Below, one piece after another: positions 31,834 to 43,462 of a stretch of 64,000 nucleotides of DNA. This DNA is from Marsupella aquatica (lineage: Eukaryota; Marchantiophyta): the NCBI GenBank assembly GCA_973895155.1, contig OZ316898.1:15190001-15254000 (forward strand), read 5' to 3'. Position 1 is the first letter of the stretch; the number at the start of each line of letters is the position of its first letter. The notes beneath the pieces are model-generated. The model saw only the letters and a list, made by a program, of their open reading frames with translations. It ran no database searches and was not told the origin of the DNA. Position numbers and translations under genes: made by a program.

Positions 31834-33064
31834 ATGGCGAGCGCCACCATCTCGGCGACGTCCGTAGCATCCAGTTTCTGTGGGTCGTGCAGAGACATCG
31901 GATCAGTCGAGAGCGTCTCCAGCGCGAAGTCCTTTGGAGCGAGCTTCAATGGCTCGAGAGTGTTCGCAGCTACTAAGATCGCGAAGAAGGCCACTAAGGC
32001 AGTGAAGACAGTGAAGTCTGCAGCTAGCAAAGTCGCGAAGAAGGCCGGCTCTGGGGACCGTCCCTTGTGGTTCCCCGGAGCGAAGGCTCCCTTCTGGTTG
32101 GATGGCACTCTCGCTGGTGATTACGGATTCGACCCATTGGCCTTGGGAAAGCCCCCGGAATACCTGCAGTTTGAGCTCGACAGCTTGAACCAGAATTTGG
32201 CCAAGAACCAATTCGGAGATGTCATTGGATCCCGCATTGATAAGAAGAGCGAGATCAACCCCACTCCCTTCCAACCCTACAGCGAGGTCTTTGGCTTGCA
32301 AAGGTTCAGAGAATGCGAGTTGATTCACGGAAGATGGGCCATGCTTGCGATCGTCGGAGCCCTGTCTGTGGAGGCCTTCACCGGTGTCACCTGGCAAAAC
32401 GCTGGCGAGGTAAACCTCAATGATTGTTTCACCCCTGTCTGGACTTGCACTGTCTTGCTCTAGGATTTGCCCTTCGTTTTGCGGGTCAGCCGATTAAGCT
32501 TTTATGGTGTCTCTCCTTCTACAGCCAGCGTCTTTCATGCTTCTGTGATTTGATAGACATGAGCAGCCCATAGACATGCGCAGCGGCAGGGAGACCTTTT
32601 GGAATACATCGTTGTCCTTTTGGACTACATCTCATTCTCAGTTGTATACATTGGAAGGTGCATAACCTGTTTGGTCTCCCTAATTGTGTCATTTTATTGT
32701 GCAGTATGAACTGGTCAACGGAGCTTCGTATTTCGGGCTGCCACTTCCCTTCTCCACCACCGGTCTTGTATGGATTGAGGCTCTTATCATTGGCTATATC
32801 GAGTTCCAGAGGAATGCCGAGCTCGACCCAGAGTTGCGCCTCTATCCAGGAGGAAAGTACTTCGACCCACTCGGCCTCGCCTCCGACCCGGAGAAGAAGG
32901 AGATCCTAAAGCTGGCTGAGATCAAGCACGCTAGATTGGCAATGGTTGCTGCCCTCGGATTCGCTGTCCAAGCTGCAGCCACCGGAAAGGGTCCCCTGGA
33001 GAACTGGGGCGCCCACTTGACTGACCCCCTCCACACCACTATCATTGATACTTTCTCCAAGTGA
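31834..33064 (+). CDS. LHCB4: LHCB4, chlorophyll a/b-binding protein CP29 of photosystem II
   Basis: CP29 is a minor antenna protein of the thylakoid that binds chlorophylls and xanthophylls and links LHCII trimers to the photosystem II core. Exon 1 is 31834-32409 and exon 2 is 32705-33064. The intron has GTAAAC and TGTGCAG borders, and both exons end in phase 0, giving 311 residues. The first ~70 residues are Ser/Ala/Lys-rich and contain the chloroplast transit peptide. [20 protein letters not shown] starts the mature fold, followed by [14 protein letters not shown]. The CP29-specific insert leads up to [13 protein letters not shown]. Helix B holds [13 protein letters not shown]. The C helix holds [11 protein letters not shown]. 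Helix A holds [12 protein letters not shown]. It ends with [11 protein letters not shown]. The residues are those of a functional gene, and this is the best-preserved gene in the window. Confidence 0.97.
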
Positions 33065-36000
33065 CGGTCGAAAAGCATAACAGTTTTCCCATTTCTAGCT
33101 GCCTCTGTCAGACTCCTCAGATTTTAAACGTTGTAACATGTTTTGTTTTGGAAGTCAATGTAGATAACACATTCAACCCGAAGTTTCTGGTAGCCCGGTG
33201 ACGCGTAGCTACCTGTGTACGGGGAAGTGTTTCGTGCGGACTTATGTTGTTGCCATACGATGCCTAATTGTTGAATGCATCATTCGCTATGGAATGGCGA
33301 GGAAATTTGTCGATGTCACTAGCTTGTGCAGTGAGGCTCTCGTAATTGTAAGAGAACTTATTCTCCCATCAAACAACACCGAACTCTCTATTGGCGTGAT
33401 TATTTTGTAGCAAAACATTAGCAGACCGCGATCAGGATTTATGTGAAGGTCGTTGGTGACTTGTAGAATCCCGGTTATAAAATCACTTCACACCTTCCGG
33501 CCATCGAATTGCCTAGTGTGTTCATTGTCGCCAAAGACTCTTCCGCATAATCTTGACTGTCCCGTCAAAAGCTCTAATGTTCTGGAAGTCCAGAAGCTCC
33601 GTTTGATGCTAGGTCGGTCACGCCTCTCGGTTGCAGTTAATGGTGTTGGGTCTGCACACGAATGGTTGTTTGTGATCGAGCTTGGAGAAGTCGAGTTGTC
33701 TGTTCTTGTCGTATTGATGAGCCTGGACACAACTTCCTCTGGACTGTTATCAGCGCAAGTAGCACCCGGCATCGTTGTAGGATTATGATGAAATGGACAA
33801 GCACGGCTACTCCCAAAGGAGCGTCGTCCATTCCACATAGTTTTCAACCTCTAGACTGAACGAATTGTTAGCTAATGTCAGTAGTTGATCATGAAGCACA
33901 AGGTTTGTGGATTTTAGTAACTTATCGTTGCAAGATAAGTCTTGAACTCTGTCGCAAACGCAGTACAGCCTACTCTTCGAATGATTCGCCTTACCCACTA
34001 TCGAAGCTAGCCAATGGTGTAGATGACCTATTGAGATTGTTTATGACTGCTCTAGGCCCATAAAGATTGATGTGAAAAACTTTCTTCAAACTTCTAGATT
34101 TTGAGGATGGTAGTAGATCCTGATGACAAGTAGAGGACGCCTTTCGTTCAACGAATGCAGCACTCATGAGTAATCTGAAAATGATCCATAATTCCTGCCG
34201 GTGGAAAGGTAATGATAGGGGTCCCTACAAGAGATACCAATTGCGTATGCCAATATGAAAGTCTCTTTACGACTGTCGCAGACCTTTCATCAACACTTCA
34301 TCACTGCCCAAGTGATGACGATTGTTGAAAGTTCTGATCAACCAGTGGTGTTGGTCCACTGAAAAAGCTCCAGGTTCCCCAAATCCTAAGGTGGCTCATT
34401 GGGTCCCACTGTTCCTCCTGATTGTGCGTTAATGCAGTAAAGTTCACTCCAAAGATTCCGGTATCAACCACTCCTCCACATGAAGTTCATTCCAAAGATA
34501 CCCGGAATTAACCACTCATTCATGGTCGGGGGGCCCTCCTCGTGTGAAATATGTGATGGGTACTTGTATGTTGTGGAACTCCAAAAATCTGAATGGTAAT
34601 GGGAGCTTTTGGTTAGTAATTTTTCTCGGAGGTCTCATCAGTTATTGGGATTTTCGGAATTTCCCCAACACACCAGTATCCGTCACATATTTTCCCCACA
34701 CAAGTCAAAATTACTAATCTGTGCCCACAACTAATTCGTAGGTGGGTTTGCTTAACCAGATTAGAGTAATCCACGATAGCCCGAAATTGATCTGGGATAC
34801 ATGGGGACTCATAATTTGTCTAAACTAATGCCCTCCCACAGTAAAAGTGGAGAAATGAGAGGGGGGCCAAAACGTGATAAATATTCAACTAATTTCCATG
34901 GTGCACCCTAGGCCTTCTAAATTGAGTGTTAGACTAATATTCTGTGATTGAAGGGAAGTCAGCAAATGTTACCTAAAGGATAGGGCTTTTGTTCCGATAT
35001 TACAGGTACTCTGAGAGAAAAGACTTGTTCCAACAGAAACCACTTTTTTCCAAAAAACAACTTTTTGTAATTTCGGAGGACAGGTTCGTTTGTTTGCTTA
35101 CAAACAAACATAGGTGTCAAGTGAATATTGCATACATGAATACAGAACCATACATATGCTAGTGTTATGTCAGTTACGGAACTTCAATATCAACATTCAT
35201 GTCTCTTGACTTTGACTTGAAAAGAAGTGTTCTGGTCCAGCATCCTGAAAGAATGTCTTTATTGGTTGTTATGAAACCACAGCTCTGTCAGGATCATGAG
35301 AGCTAAGCTGTGCTTCGCAACATTCTAATCCGATTGTGATGGACGTCCGTCAGGACTTAGGCCTGAAGGGCCTTGGACACTGATGCTCTGGAGATGTAAA
35401 CAAGGTATTGCTGTTCCGTGCAGACAGGATGGATTCAGATCGATCAAGAGCACTCTCGATACATCTTCTAGACAAGGTTGACCGCCACCACCTCGTCTCT
35501 TCTTTCTCCTCTTCTAAAATGATGATCACTACAACTTCAACATAGTCACTAGATTTTCGTTTTCTTCAACAAGATAGGCGTGATTTCAGAAAACACAGAG
35601 CACACGTTCTGCTGCGTTTGCCAGGTACCCTACTTAGCACTTCCATTTGTCACTGATCCCTTGAAGACATTTTGGATATGATTCAAACCTTCAGACCCTA
35701 GTTGAACGGAATGACCCAAAGAACATCAGTGTGCAGGAACATAAGACGATGGTGCTGGCATGTTTTTCCCCAGAAAAAAAAAAAAAATTCATGTTAGAAA
35801 TTTGATCCGACTACGGCAGTTTGCTCGTTTGCTTAATGTTAACCCACCTGAATAATTTCTCACGCTGAGATTCGTCAACACCGAACCGCGGCTGCTATGC
35901 TTCACCAGCTGAAAAACATTATGGCACGAACTTGTCTGCTTCGAGCTCTACTCTGGGGGGACATCAGCTACTGTACAGTGGGGCCCAGCACAGCACAGCA

Positions 36001-36154
36001 GAAATTATTGAATCCCCTTTAAACAACGTTATGCCTCCTGATGCCAGAGATCATATCCTAGAACCTTTCTGTTGGCCTTGCGGGAAAAGCGTCGGAGAAC
36101 TTTCCCTTCGTATACACATTTTCCCCCTTCTACTAGATGAACACAGTATCTTGC
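33065..36154. other. Intergenic region between LHCB4 and the exonuclease gene
   Basis: About 3.1 kb. The first part is the LHCB4 3' UTR and terminator region. Overlapping open frames at 33453-33860 exist on both strands but show no recognisable motif. A run of about 14 A lies near 35777. No gene or repeat supported. Confidence 0.5.
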
Positions 36155-37375
36155 TCAGGTGGTTGACCGGCGTGACACTAAGTCTTCTCCCTCTAGTCTT
36201 ATGGAAGAACATGCTGTAACAACTGTGGATTCTTGTCCGGACATATCATTCACGACTCTCGGCGAAGCAGAGCGAGAGGAATTGGCGGGAACACGGTCTT
36301 TCAACTTTGCGTTCAACGTGACAAGCAGAGAGTAGGCAATACATGCGTCACTCGCTGCATATGTGATTTGTGCCAAGCTCAAACCGTCAACGGCCCAGTT
36401 ACTCACCGTCAAACTCTTGATTTTCTTGAAAGGAATCCCAAGAACTAATTCACAAAGTGTAGCCAACCCTGCTCGTTTCAGATCCCTTCTGTTTAAAGCA
36501 TCTGCAGCAAGTAATCCGAGGTCTACTTCCCCACGACATTTCAGTCCGTAGTCATGGAAAAGCTTCTTAGTATCTGCCTTCACTCCCACTCCTGCAAGCT
36601 TTACATTCGGATCAGCAAGCAGTTGCTTCAGGGCATCAGGAATTCGATCGATGTACAGAAGCTGAACTATCAAACATCCATGTTTACCCGCAATCTGAAA
36701 GAGAGCTGTCTTGTTGTCCTCTCCTTTGAATTGGTTAGGACGCCACTCTATGTCAACTCCGAAAAGACGTTCCCAAGGTGAATATTGCTCAATCCAATCC
36801 TCCACACCCTTTGCTGTATATGCCACTCTTACGACCCAGTTACTCCCAAGTATGGGTATCTCTTGATCAAAATACCCCAGGTCGACAAAAGGAGCAAGTT
36901 CAGTTTCACCCAGCTGTAAACCCCATCTGGAAGATGACGCGGAAGGAGAAGTAACGTTTTCTGTGGATGATGCTGTCTCTGTGGGCCAATCTTGGTCCCA
37001 GCCACTTGGCTCGGTTGCCTCAACGCTATGCCAGGAGTCCTGCTGCCAGCCTGAACCTCCCCACGGCAACTGCTGTTCATCTTTAACGGGCGCGTCTGGC
37101 AGTTGCTTTTCAAATGGGTGCTCTTGATCTAACCTCGAGCCCTCAACCAAATCATTTTGCGCAACACGAATGCTTCCAGTATGCCTTCCTTCCCCACTCG
37201 GATGCCCTTCTCTCCCATCAATAGCTGCCGCGTGGTGTCCTATTACTAAGTTGGATTCCTCCGCAACATTCAACACGCTCCGGTTTTCTGCTTCGTACTC
37301 ATTGTTTCCCGAAAGTGTTACATTTTGAAAACCATCTTCAATGATACTCAAGTCCCTGATTCCCTCTCTTGTCAT
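36155..37375 (-). CDS. WRN-type 3'-5' exonuclease domain protein (406 aa)
   Basis: This is a DEDDy-family 3'-5' exonuclease related to the exonuclease domain of Werner helicase and plant WEX proteins, which trim DNA or RNA 3' ends. The N-terminal ~190 residues are acidic and Trp/Ser-rich with no domain I recognise. The nuclease domain follows: VDIEWRPN holds the Exo I Asp and Glu, LAGVGVKADTKKLFHDYGL holds the Exo II Asp, and YAASDACIAYSLL holds the Exo III Tyr and Asp. All catalytic residues are present. The first ATG is at 37375, with an in-frame TGA just upstream. The gene appears intronless, and the tail after the nuclease (about 45 residues) is Ser/Arg-rich. No helicase domain is present. 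Confidence 0.88.
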   Translation of the reverse strand: MTREGIRDLSIIEDGFQNVTLSGNNEYEAENRSVLNVAEESNLVIGHHAAAIDGREGHPSGEGRHTGSIRVAQNDLVEGSRLDQEHPFEKQLPDAPVKDEQQLPWGGSGWQQDSWHSVEATEPSGWDQDWPTETASSTENVTSPSASSSRWGLQLGETELAPFVDLGYFDQEIPILGSNWVVRVAYTAKGVEDWIEQYSPWERLFGVDIEWRPNQFKGEDNKTALFQIAGKHGCLIVQLLYIDRIPDALKQLLADPNVKLAGVGVKADTKKLFHDYGLKCRGEVDLGLLAADALNRRDLKRAGLATLCELVLGIPFKKIKSLTVSNWAVDGLSLAQITYAASDACIAYSLLVTLNAKLKDRVPANSSRSASPRVVNDMSGQESTVVTACSSIRLEGEDLVSRRSTT

Positions 37376-39628
37376 TCTGTTCAATCACTCCAGCTGCGTG
37401 CTCCAAATACAGCACCCTCGGCCCGGTCTCTGTCATTGATATTTACTTGGGACTGTCAGTTCAGATTTTTTTAAATGTCTAGTTTGCATGCCTAGACTAA
37501 GGCACAGTCAGTTATTGCCTCCCAGTCAATGTCCTGTCATGCGACTGTCGACAGAAACTAGTTTCACCGATTTAGCAGCGTAGCTATTTCTTAGATTGTA
37601 TCTGTTCATCATCAAGGAAGGTTGTAAACTTGAAATCGATAGGAGGTCTCTCTGAGGTTGCAATCTTAAAGCCAACGACCTCCATTCGCAAAACAAACGA
37701 TCAAAAGACCAATTAAGAAGAACTCCAGCCGCCCGCAATCATGCCTACCCACTATTGTCGCAGATTAAAATAACGTCCTAAACAGTTCATTCAGAGCACA
37801 TCCTTAGGCCGAATTTATATGTCAACGATTTAAGGGGAATCTTGCAACCCCTGAGAAAACAATTTCAGACCTAGATAGTGTACAGACCATGAGCAAGAGC
37901 TAGTGTGCACTAGCCTTAACAACTTCCTGGCAGTATGCGGATTTGAGATGCAATGTAACTGAATGACGCCGCAAATCGCTCTCCAGACTTAATCAATCCC
38001 ATGGCTTTTCATCATCGGTGTCAACTGCGTCGCCCCTTTCTTCCGTGAATTCCTTTCGCTCGCAGTGTACCATATCGCGGTTCTTTCTGTCTCTATCTCC
38101 TCCTGAATTTGTTCCCACACAAGTGCAATTAGCAATTAGCTCAGCCATATCGGTAGACCTGAAGGAAAGGGAACTGTTTCCATGGCTGCAAGGCCAACAC
38201 AACCAATTTCTGCTGAAAGAGAGGCCTATCCCGTTCTCAAATCCAATTCCATTTCAGTTGAGTTGAGTCCAACTAGATTCTCTGTGGGTCCGGCGCCCAG
38301 AAAAAGGCCACACCAACCTAGAAAAGTCAGGCCAAAATGATCATTCTCTTTAAGCATTCGTTTGCGGGAGCAATTCACTTGCGGTACCTCTTTTTCCCAG
38401 GGCTGCATTTGTGTAAGCGGACATCGAGAGTCCCTCCTCCCTCTGTCCGTCGTCGTCTCCTTCACTAGAAGCCCTATCTCTAGTGAAATATGGCGCGTAG
38501 CAGCAGTAGCCGCATTCGTCGGCCTGATCACCAGCGTCTCGATGACAAGAAGGTGTCGCCATAGTCGTTGTACTGATCATTCGCACGCTCGTCAGAAGCT
38601 CCTTCCGCTCGCTTCCTCTCTGGCTCGCTCGCAGCTCGGCTCCTACCTACTTTACCGACGTAGCAACATTCAGTTTCACGCCAACGGGGGTTCGATCCGT
38701 GTTGAACTAGTCTGTTCCATCTCAACATTCACATGAGTGGTCTGTTCTTTGGAACCCATGTACTAGGTAGTCTCACATCTAACATTTAGAGGTCGACTCT
38801 TCGTGGAAATTCATTTCATACGGCTATTGACCTATACCTTGCACAAAATATGTGATTGTGTAAATGGTGTCCTTGAATAGAAAATTTTCTTGTACAAAAA
38901 ATATCAAACCAAAAAAACTCTCATCATGTAAAAGATGGTGTACAAAAGATGTCATTGAGAAAGTAATTGAAAAAAACAAGTGTACTAGAGGCAGCGTGAA
39001 CTTCGAGCCCTATCTATGTCCATGCATTGCACGATGATTATTGTGACTGTATTGTGCTTGTGATTGGGTTGTCACTACAAGTGCATTATGGTTGTGAAAC
39101 TCAATTGTCATTTCAAGTGGGCTGTCATTTTGGCCGTGTGATTGTTGTGAAAGTGTTGCGAAAGTGTTGTCATTCCAGCCATATCATGTGTGCAATCTTG
39201 ACGGGTAAGGATGTCTTGGGCATCTTAGGGTCCAGGTGGGGCTGCAAGATGCTATATGGAGGGGGGAACGTTTCTTTTTTTGCCTCCCTATTTTTCCCCT
39301 CCCCCGTGCTCTCCGTTTCTTACCTCGAGTCCTCTCTCCCTTCCTCGTCCCTCCCCCCTACCCCTGTTTCTTCCCTTCAAATTCCATCAATAAGAGAAAA
39401 ACATTAGGAAGAACAACAAAATTAACCTCCAAAAAATGAAATTCCCCTCTCAAGAGCAAAAGGCCAAAAACCTTTCTCATAGCAAGGCTGTAGACAAGAG
39501 AATTTAATGAAAAATGGAATATAAACTGCCAATTCACAACCCATGCACGAGGAGTAGACACCCGTAATCATTCCATAACTTAATTATAAAAGAAAAATCT
39601 ACTTTTATAACAGAGGAGCAAGGAATAT
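37376..39628. other. Intergenic region with one possible small gene
   Basis: Apart from the possible small ORF at 38350-38562, I see no gene. Pyrimidine-rich sequence at 39270-39370 is low in complexity. A tRNA-like GGTTCGATCC occurs at about 38686 but lacks a matching arm. Confidence 0.4.
38350..38562 (-). CDS. Possible small protein or first exon, unrecognised (70 aa)
   Basis: The ATG at 38562 opens a 70-residue acidic frame containing ECGYCCYAPYF and SSEGDDDGQREEGLSMS. Downstream on the same strand, other frames hold a hydrophobic LGWCGLFLGAG stretch and an acidic end (DAVDTDDEKPWD, stop near 37993), so this could be the first exon of a longer gene. I do not recognise the family, and coding status is uncertain. 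Confidence 0.25.
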   Translation of the reverse strand: MATPSCHRDAGDQADECGYCCYAPYFTRDRASSEGDDDGQREEGLSMSAYTNAALGKRGTASELLPQTNA

Positions 39629-41159
39629 TGTGGTGCGAATACACATCGCTACACAACATACATCGTTTGTCACATACATCCAAACATAGTCACACTGCCA
39701 CATCACAAACACAAGAGAATGGAATACAAGTGGAACTCATGTCCACACATGTCCAAAACCCACAATAATCTCAATAGTTCCGAACAATGATCGACGTCAA
39801 CAATACGCATTCAATCCCGTCCGATCTGATCACACACGTATGTCGAGCCAACGCACCTTGCACTCAAGGAATCCATGCTACATAGAGAGAGCTCTCAGCC
39901 ACCATAGTCACCACACAAGCTCCCCTCTCCAAGGCTCAACATTAAAAGATAACCTTTCAATGCCTCACAAGACAGAACTACCCTCTCACACAAACCTAAC
40001 GGAACCTTATTGGCTCATATAGCACACATACCAAACATACAAATCTAGATAGTACGATACACTCTAACACTACCTAGAATGGTGTGACAGCTATCGTGCG
40101 CATACATATCGCTACACAACATACATCCAGACATAGTCACACTGTCACATCACAAACACATGCAAGAGGATGGAATACAAATGAAACTCATGTCCACACA
40201 TGTCCAAAACCCACAATCGTCTGCCTAGCTGGGAATAAGGTCCCCTAACTCTAGCTAGCCATGAGTTCTACAAGGTTGATATACACCTTTTTAGGTGCAA
40301 AGATCAGGAGGTCAGGTGCACGTGAGCCCCATCAATCACCTACCTGCAATCCATATCTTCCAAGAGAACACAACTGATATCTAGTTGCCTGGATTCACCG
40401 ACACTGAGGACACAACCATGATCCACTAGGAATCACTCCTAACTCCATCTGTACCCCAAACCCATGATCGGCAATGGATGCAACTGGGGAATGAGAGCAT
40501 TGAAGGATGCTCTCACTTGATCACATACCACACACTTAGCTATCAGTTGTTGGACATGAGTGTGCATACCACGCCACCAATACTATGTTTGCAGCAAACT
40601 GTAAGTGTGCTTCACACCAAAGTGACCCAACTCCTTGTGCTCATGTCACACCAAATGTACTCGTTGTGATGGTTTTGGTACCGCCAATACCTTACCGTCA
40701 CGTAGTACTCTCAAAAGATGGTTTCCTTCCCATCAAAACCTCTTGGCTCTTTGCAGAACCATGTCACGCTCCTTGGCATCAACACTGCCACCAATAGAAA
40801 CAGTGCGCAGGTATTCCAACACTCTCTCATCGTTGTGAATATCCTGTTGTCCAACCACAACCTCACCAACATCCATATTTGTAGACTCATCATCTACTTC
40901 ATCCAATGGAGTAGAGTCCACAAATCCACTGCATGTTGGAACCCAACAGAGGAAAGCACATGCATGCCATCCTGGCACCATCTGACTCATCATGCCATGT
41001 GGCTCCAGTCTCATCCTCTTGACTGGTACATGGATTGTGACTCAATCCATCCGCATCCAAGTTCACCTTTCCAGGCCTATGCACAACCTGGAAATCATAC
41101 TCGGACTGTAACAACAATGCCCATTGTGCAAGCTTTCCTGTAAGCTTGTGTTAAACACC
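39629..41159 (-). mobile_element. Element C, 3' part (old gypsy relative of B, minus strand)
   Basis: Read on the minus strand, this piece ends the element. It holds the RNase H-integrase linker (EYDFQVVHRPGKVNLDADG), then a jump from the start of the integrase region (HPLPIMGLGY) directly to the PHD end (PSGSWLCPQC). About 1 kb of integrase core has been deleted, with the junction near 40440. Terminal blocks follow: Y1 40217-40092, spacer GC, X 40089-39767, Y2 39766-39629. This is the same Y-NN-X-Y arrangement as in A and B. Sequence matches B more closely than A. The piece is cut off at 41159 by an inserted 2.3-kb element. Confidence 0.87.
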
Positions 41160-41664
41160 GATTCTTCCCTACAATTAACGTAACATTACCTTCATCATGC
41201 CCGTTCGCCTCTGTATTAACCGATTAATCGTCCAACTGTAGGGTAATCTAGTAAATCGTTTTTGTTCTCCAAATATGTAATTTCAGCTGAATGCTCTTCA
41301 ATGTCTACTTCTTCTTTCCACTTCTTGGATACGATCGACTCAGTTAATACCAATCCTTCCCTGTATACAATTTCTATGAATCCACACCATTCGTGGTAAG
41401 TGAAAATGCAAATTGGAATACTTTCTTCCTTCAGTCATCGACGAGTAATCAAGTGCAAACCAATCGAACAGATCCACAGTTCAATAGGTCTGAGTCTAAT
41501 TAGTGAGTAGTTCTTCCTATGAGGCTTTACACCGTGCCAGGAAATAGGAAAATGATTTCCTGTCATGAGCAAAATTTTACTGTTATGAGCAAAAATGAGA
41601 TATAAAAAATTTCTCCTTAAAACTCAAAATTTTCAAAATATTTTTAAAAATGATCATTTTTGGC

Positions 41665-41701
41665 TAGCGCCAGGCACTACTATTACTAGCTTGGGGCGCT
41701 A
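41665..41701. repeat. 15-bp palindrome, two diverged copies
   Basis: TAGCGCCAGGCACTA at 41665-41679 and TAGCTTGGGGCGCTA at 41687-41701. These are outliers of the family concentrated at 55.8-62.3 kb. Confidence 0.7.
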
Positions 41702-41785
41702 GTAAAAAAATGTCAAAAATACAAACCAAAAAAAAAAATTCCAAAAAAAAATTCTAAAAAAAATCAAAAAATTCTCATCCATTTT

Positions 41786-41821
41786 GCTGTTTACTGTTTG
41801 CTGTTTGCTGTTTCCTGATTC
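41786..41821 (-). repeat. Heptamer array (CAAACAG), about five units
   Basis: Read on the minus strand the unit is AGCAAAC or a one-base variant, period 7. The same heptamer array occurs at 55679-55727. Confidence 0.75.
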
Positions 41822-42670
41822 CTTTTTACTATTTCCTGGCATGGTGGTTATACCCCTTCCTATCCTCATGTTAGGATTCATGCTTTAGGTGATTGTGATC
41901 TTATTAGATCCAATCGCCTCATTGATTCACTCTCAAGGAGATCAATCAATTACGTATGTAATGAAGTAAATCAAGAAGAGCTATTTGTAAGTAAAATATT
42001 AATTCAACGATTACTCCATTATGTTGGAGGTGTATGACGACTAGATTGTCATCCTCAAAACACACAAACTCCAGCCAGACCTTACTGCTTATGAGCTATC
42101 TATTGGCTTGATTCCGTAAGGTATTACACCTCAATGTCCTCACTCTGAGTGAGTTAATCCTCATTCATCCCTGCGGTAAGAAATTGACCGTCTTAACATC
42201 CCTTCTCATCGTTCTCTTATCAAGATTGTAATTTCGACAGACCTAACTCTCTTCATAAGCCTGGCTTATTGAATTGTCTCACTCAATCTTCTCTTTACCT
42301 CTCAGTTTTCTCAGTCTCTGAATCCATTTACTCTCTGTTCATACTCTTGCATTCAATCTCAATCTCTTCCTGTATCCTTTACTCGCAGTTGTCACTCATT
42401 CAAGAACAAATCTCTAGGTTGCACAATAATAATCTCTTTACTTCTTAACATCAAAATTCTGCTCACATTTGAGTAGGGAACACTTATACAAACTACTGAC
42501 CATCTCAAGGGAAGTCTGGCTTTGCCTCTCAATCAGATTTCCTATTGCAAAAGTGACATTTTGCCCTTTGCCATTGCTAGATTTAAATACCATCTTCCTA
42601 CAAGGTCTATCAGTTACCAACTGTCCTGCTATTCTACCAAAAATTGTTATCTAACTGATTGATCAAACAT

Positions 42671-42720
42671 AACCGCATAGCGGTTATTAAACTGCCGATT
42701 GCGGTTACTAAACCGCAATC
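42671..42720. repeat. Two adjacent perfect hairpins sharing AACCGC
   Basis: AACCGC-ATA-GCGGTT at 42671-42685, and GATTGCGGTT-ACTA-AACCGCAATC (10-bp stem, 4-base loop) at 42697-42720. Confidence 0.8.
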
Positions 42721-42885
42721 TGTTGTCACCCAACTGCTATCCACCACTAACTAGAATTACTGCATGACACATCTCTGTAAGAGGTTTGTGGCTGGAACCA
42801 TTATTTCCAAACTGCTAATGGTTAAGCTTCTCACTCTTGAGGTCAAGTTACAGACGTTCGATGTTTCTTCCGGTTCCGCAATGCT

Positions 42886-43353
42886 CTAGAAAACGATTAC
42901 TTGTTCAGCTGATATTAACCTCCAGTTAGCACGTTGTCGTTGATCGAGTTCTCGTCCCAACACTAGGTTCCATTTTGATGACATGATTCCCTTGCAAAAT
43001 TCCTCAACAGCCTCCTTGGTCGTAAAATGTTGTCGGAAAGCTTGACCATCCATTCCAAATAATTGTTGTCCTGCCTTGTTCCATACACTGCAGTCTCCTT
43101 CTCTAATGCGAATCATAAACCTAAACATGGGTTTCCCTTCTCCAACAGGTTTGCATATATGAATGTCCCAATTTCTGCTAAGAACATTCAATCGCCCTAC
43201 TCCTATTTGCCTTCTTTGCCTTGCTCTTATGCCTAGAGCATAGTCCCTACCATCATCTAACTTTGTATTGCACCCTTCATAACAAAACCCTAAACCTATA
43301 TTACTCCATATAGCGAAGATTGTTGCGCCTTCTATTGTTATCATCCCAGCCAT
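42886..43353 (-). CDS. RPA-like OB-fold protein in the 2.3-kb insertion (about 155 aa)
   Basis: This is an open frame from the ATG at 43353 to the stop at 42886. The central stretch FRFMIRIREGDCSVWNKAGQ followed by QLFGMDGQAFR resembles the OB-fold strands of replication protein A DBD-C. An upstream C-x-x-x-C pair (FCYEGC) could be half of a zinc ribbon. The similarity is weak and by eye only. As the only sizeable frame in the insertion it is probably the element's own protein. It is not obviously close in sequence to the RPA-like ORF in the Harbinger element. Confidence 0.4.
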   Translation of the reverse strand: MAGMITIEGATIFAIWSNIGLGFCYEGCNTKLDDGRDYALGIRARQRRQIGVGRLNVLSRNWDIHICKPVGEGKPMFRFMIRIREGDCSVWNKAGQQLFGMDGQAFRQHFTTKEAVEEFCKGIMSSKWNLVLGRELDQRQRANWRLISAEQVIVF

Positions 43354-43462
43354 CTTACAAAGATTATTCACGCATACTACTGCACCTCTTGAATACTCTA
43401 TCTGTTATCTTCTACTTGAAGTTTTGTTACTAATTCTACTTAATTATTTCCTTTGTTTACAA

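Noticed and set aside
31834-32400. Minus-strand open frames across LHCB4 exon 1
   Set aside because: They are antisense shadows of a strongly conserved plus-strand coding exon.
33453-33859. Overlapping open frames on both strands after LHCB4
   Set aside because: Neither strand shows a recognisable domain or splice pattern; overlapping frames on both strands are typical of chance.
38670-38710. tRNA-like T-arm (GGTTCGATCC)
   Set aside because: The flanking bases do not form a T stem and no acceptor or anticodon arm can be drawn, so I do not call a tRNA or SINE.
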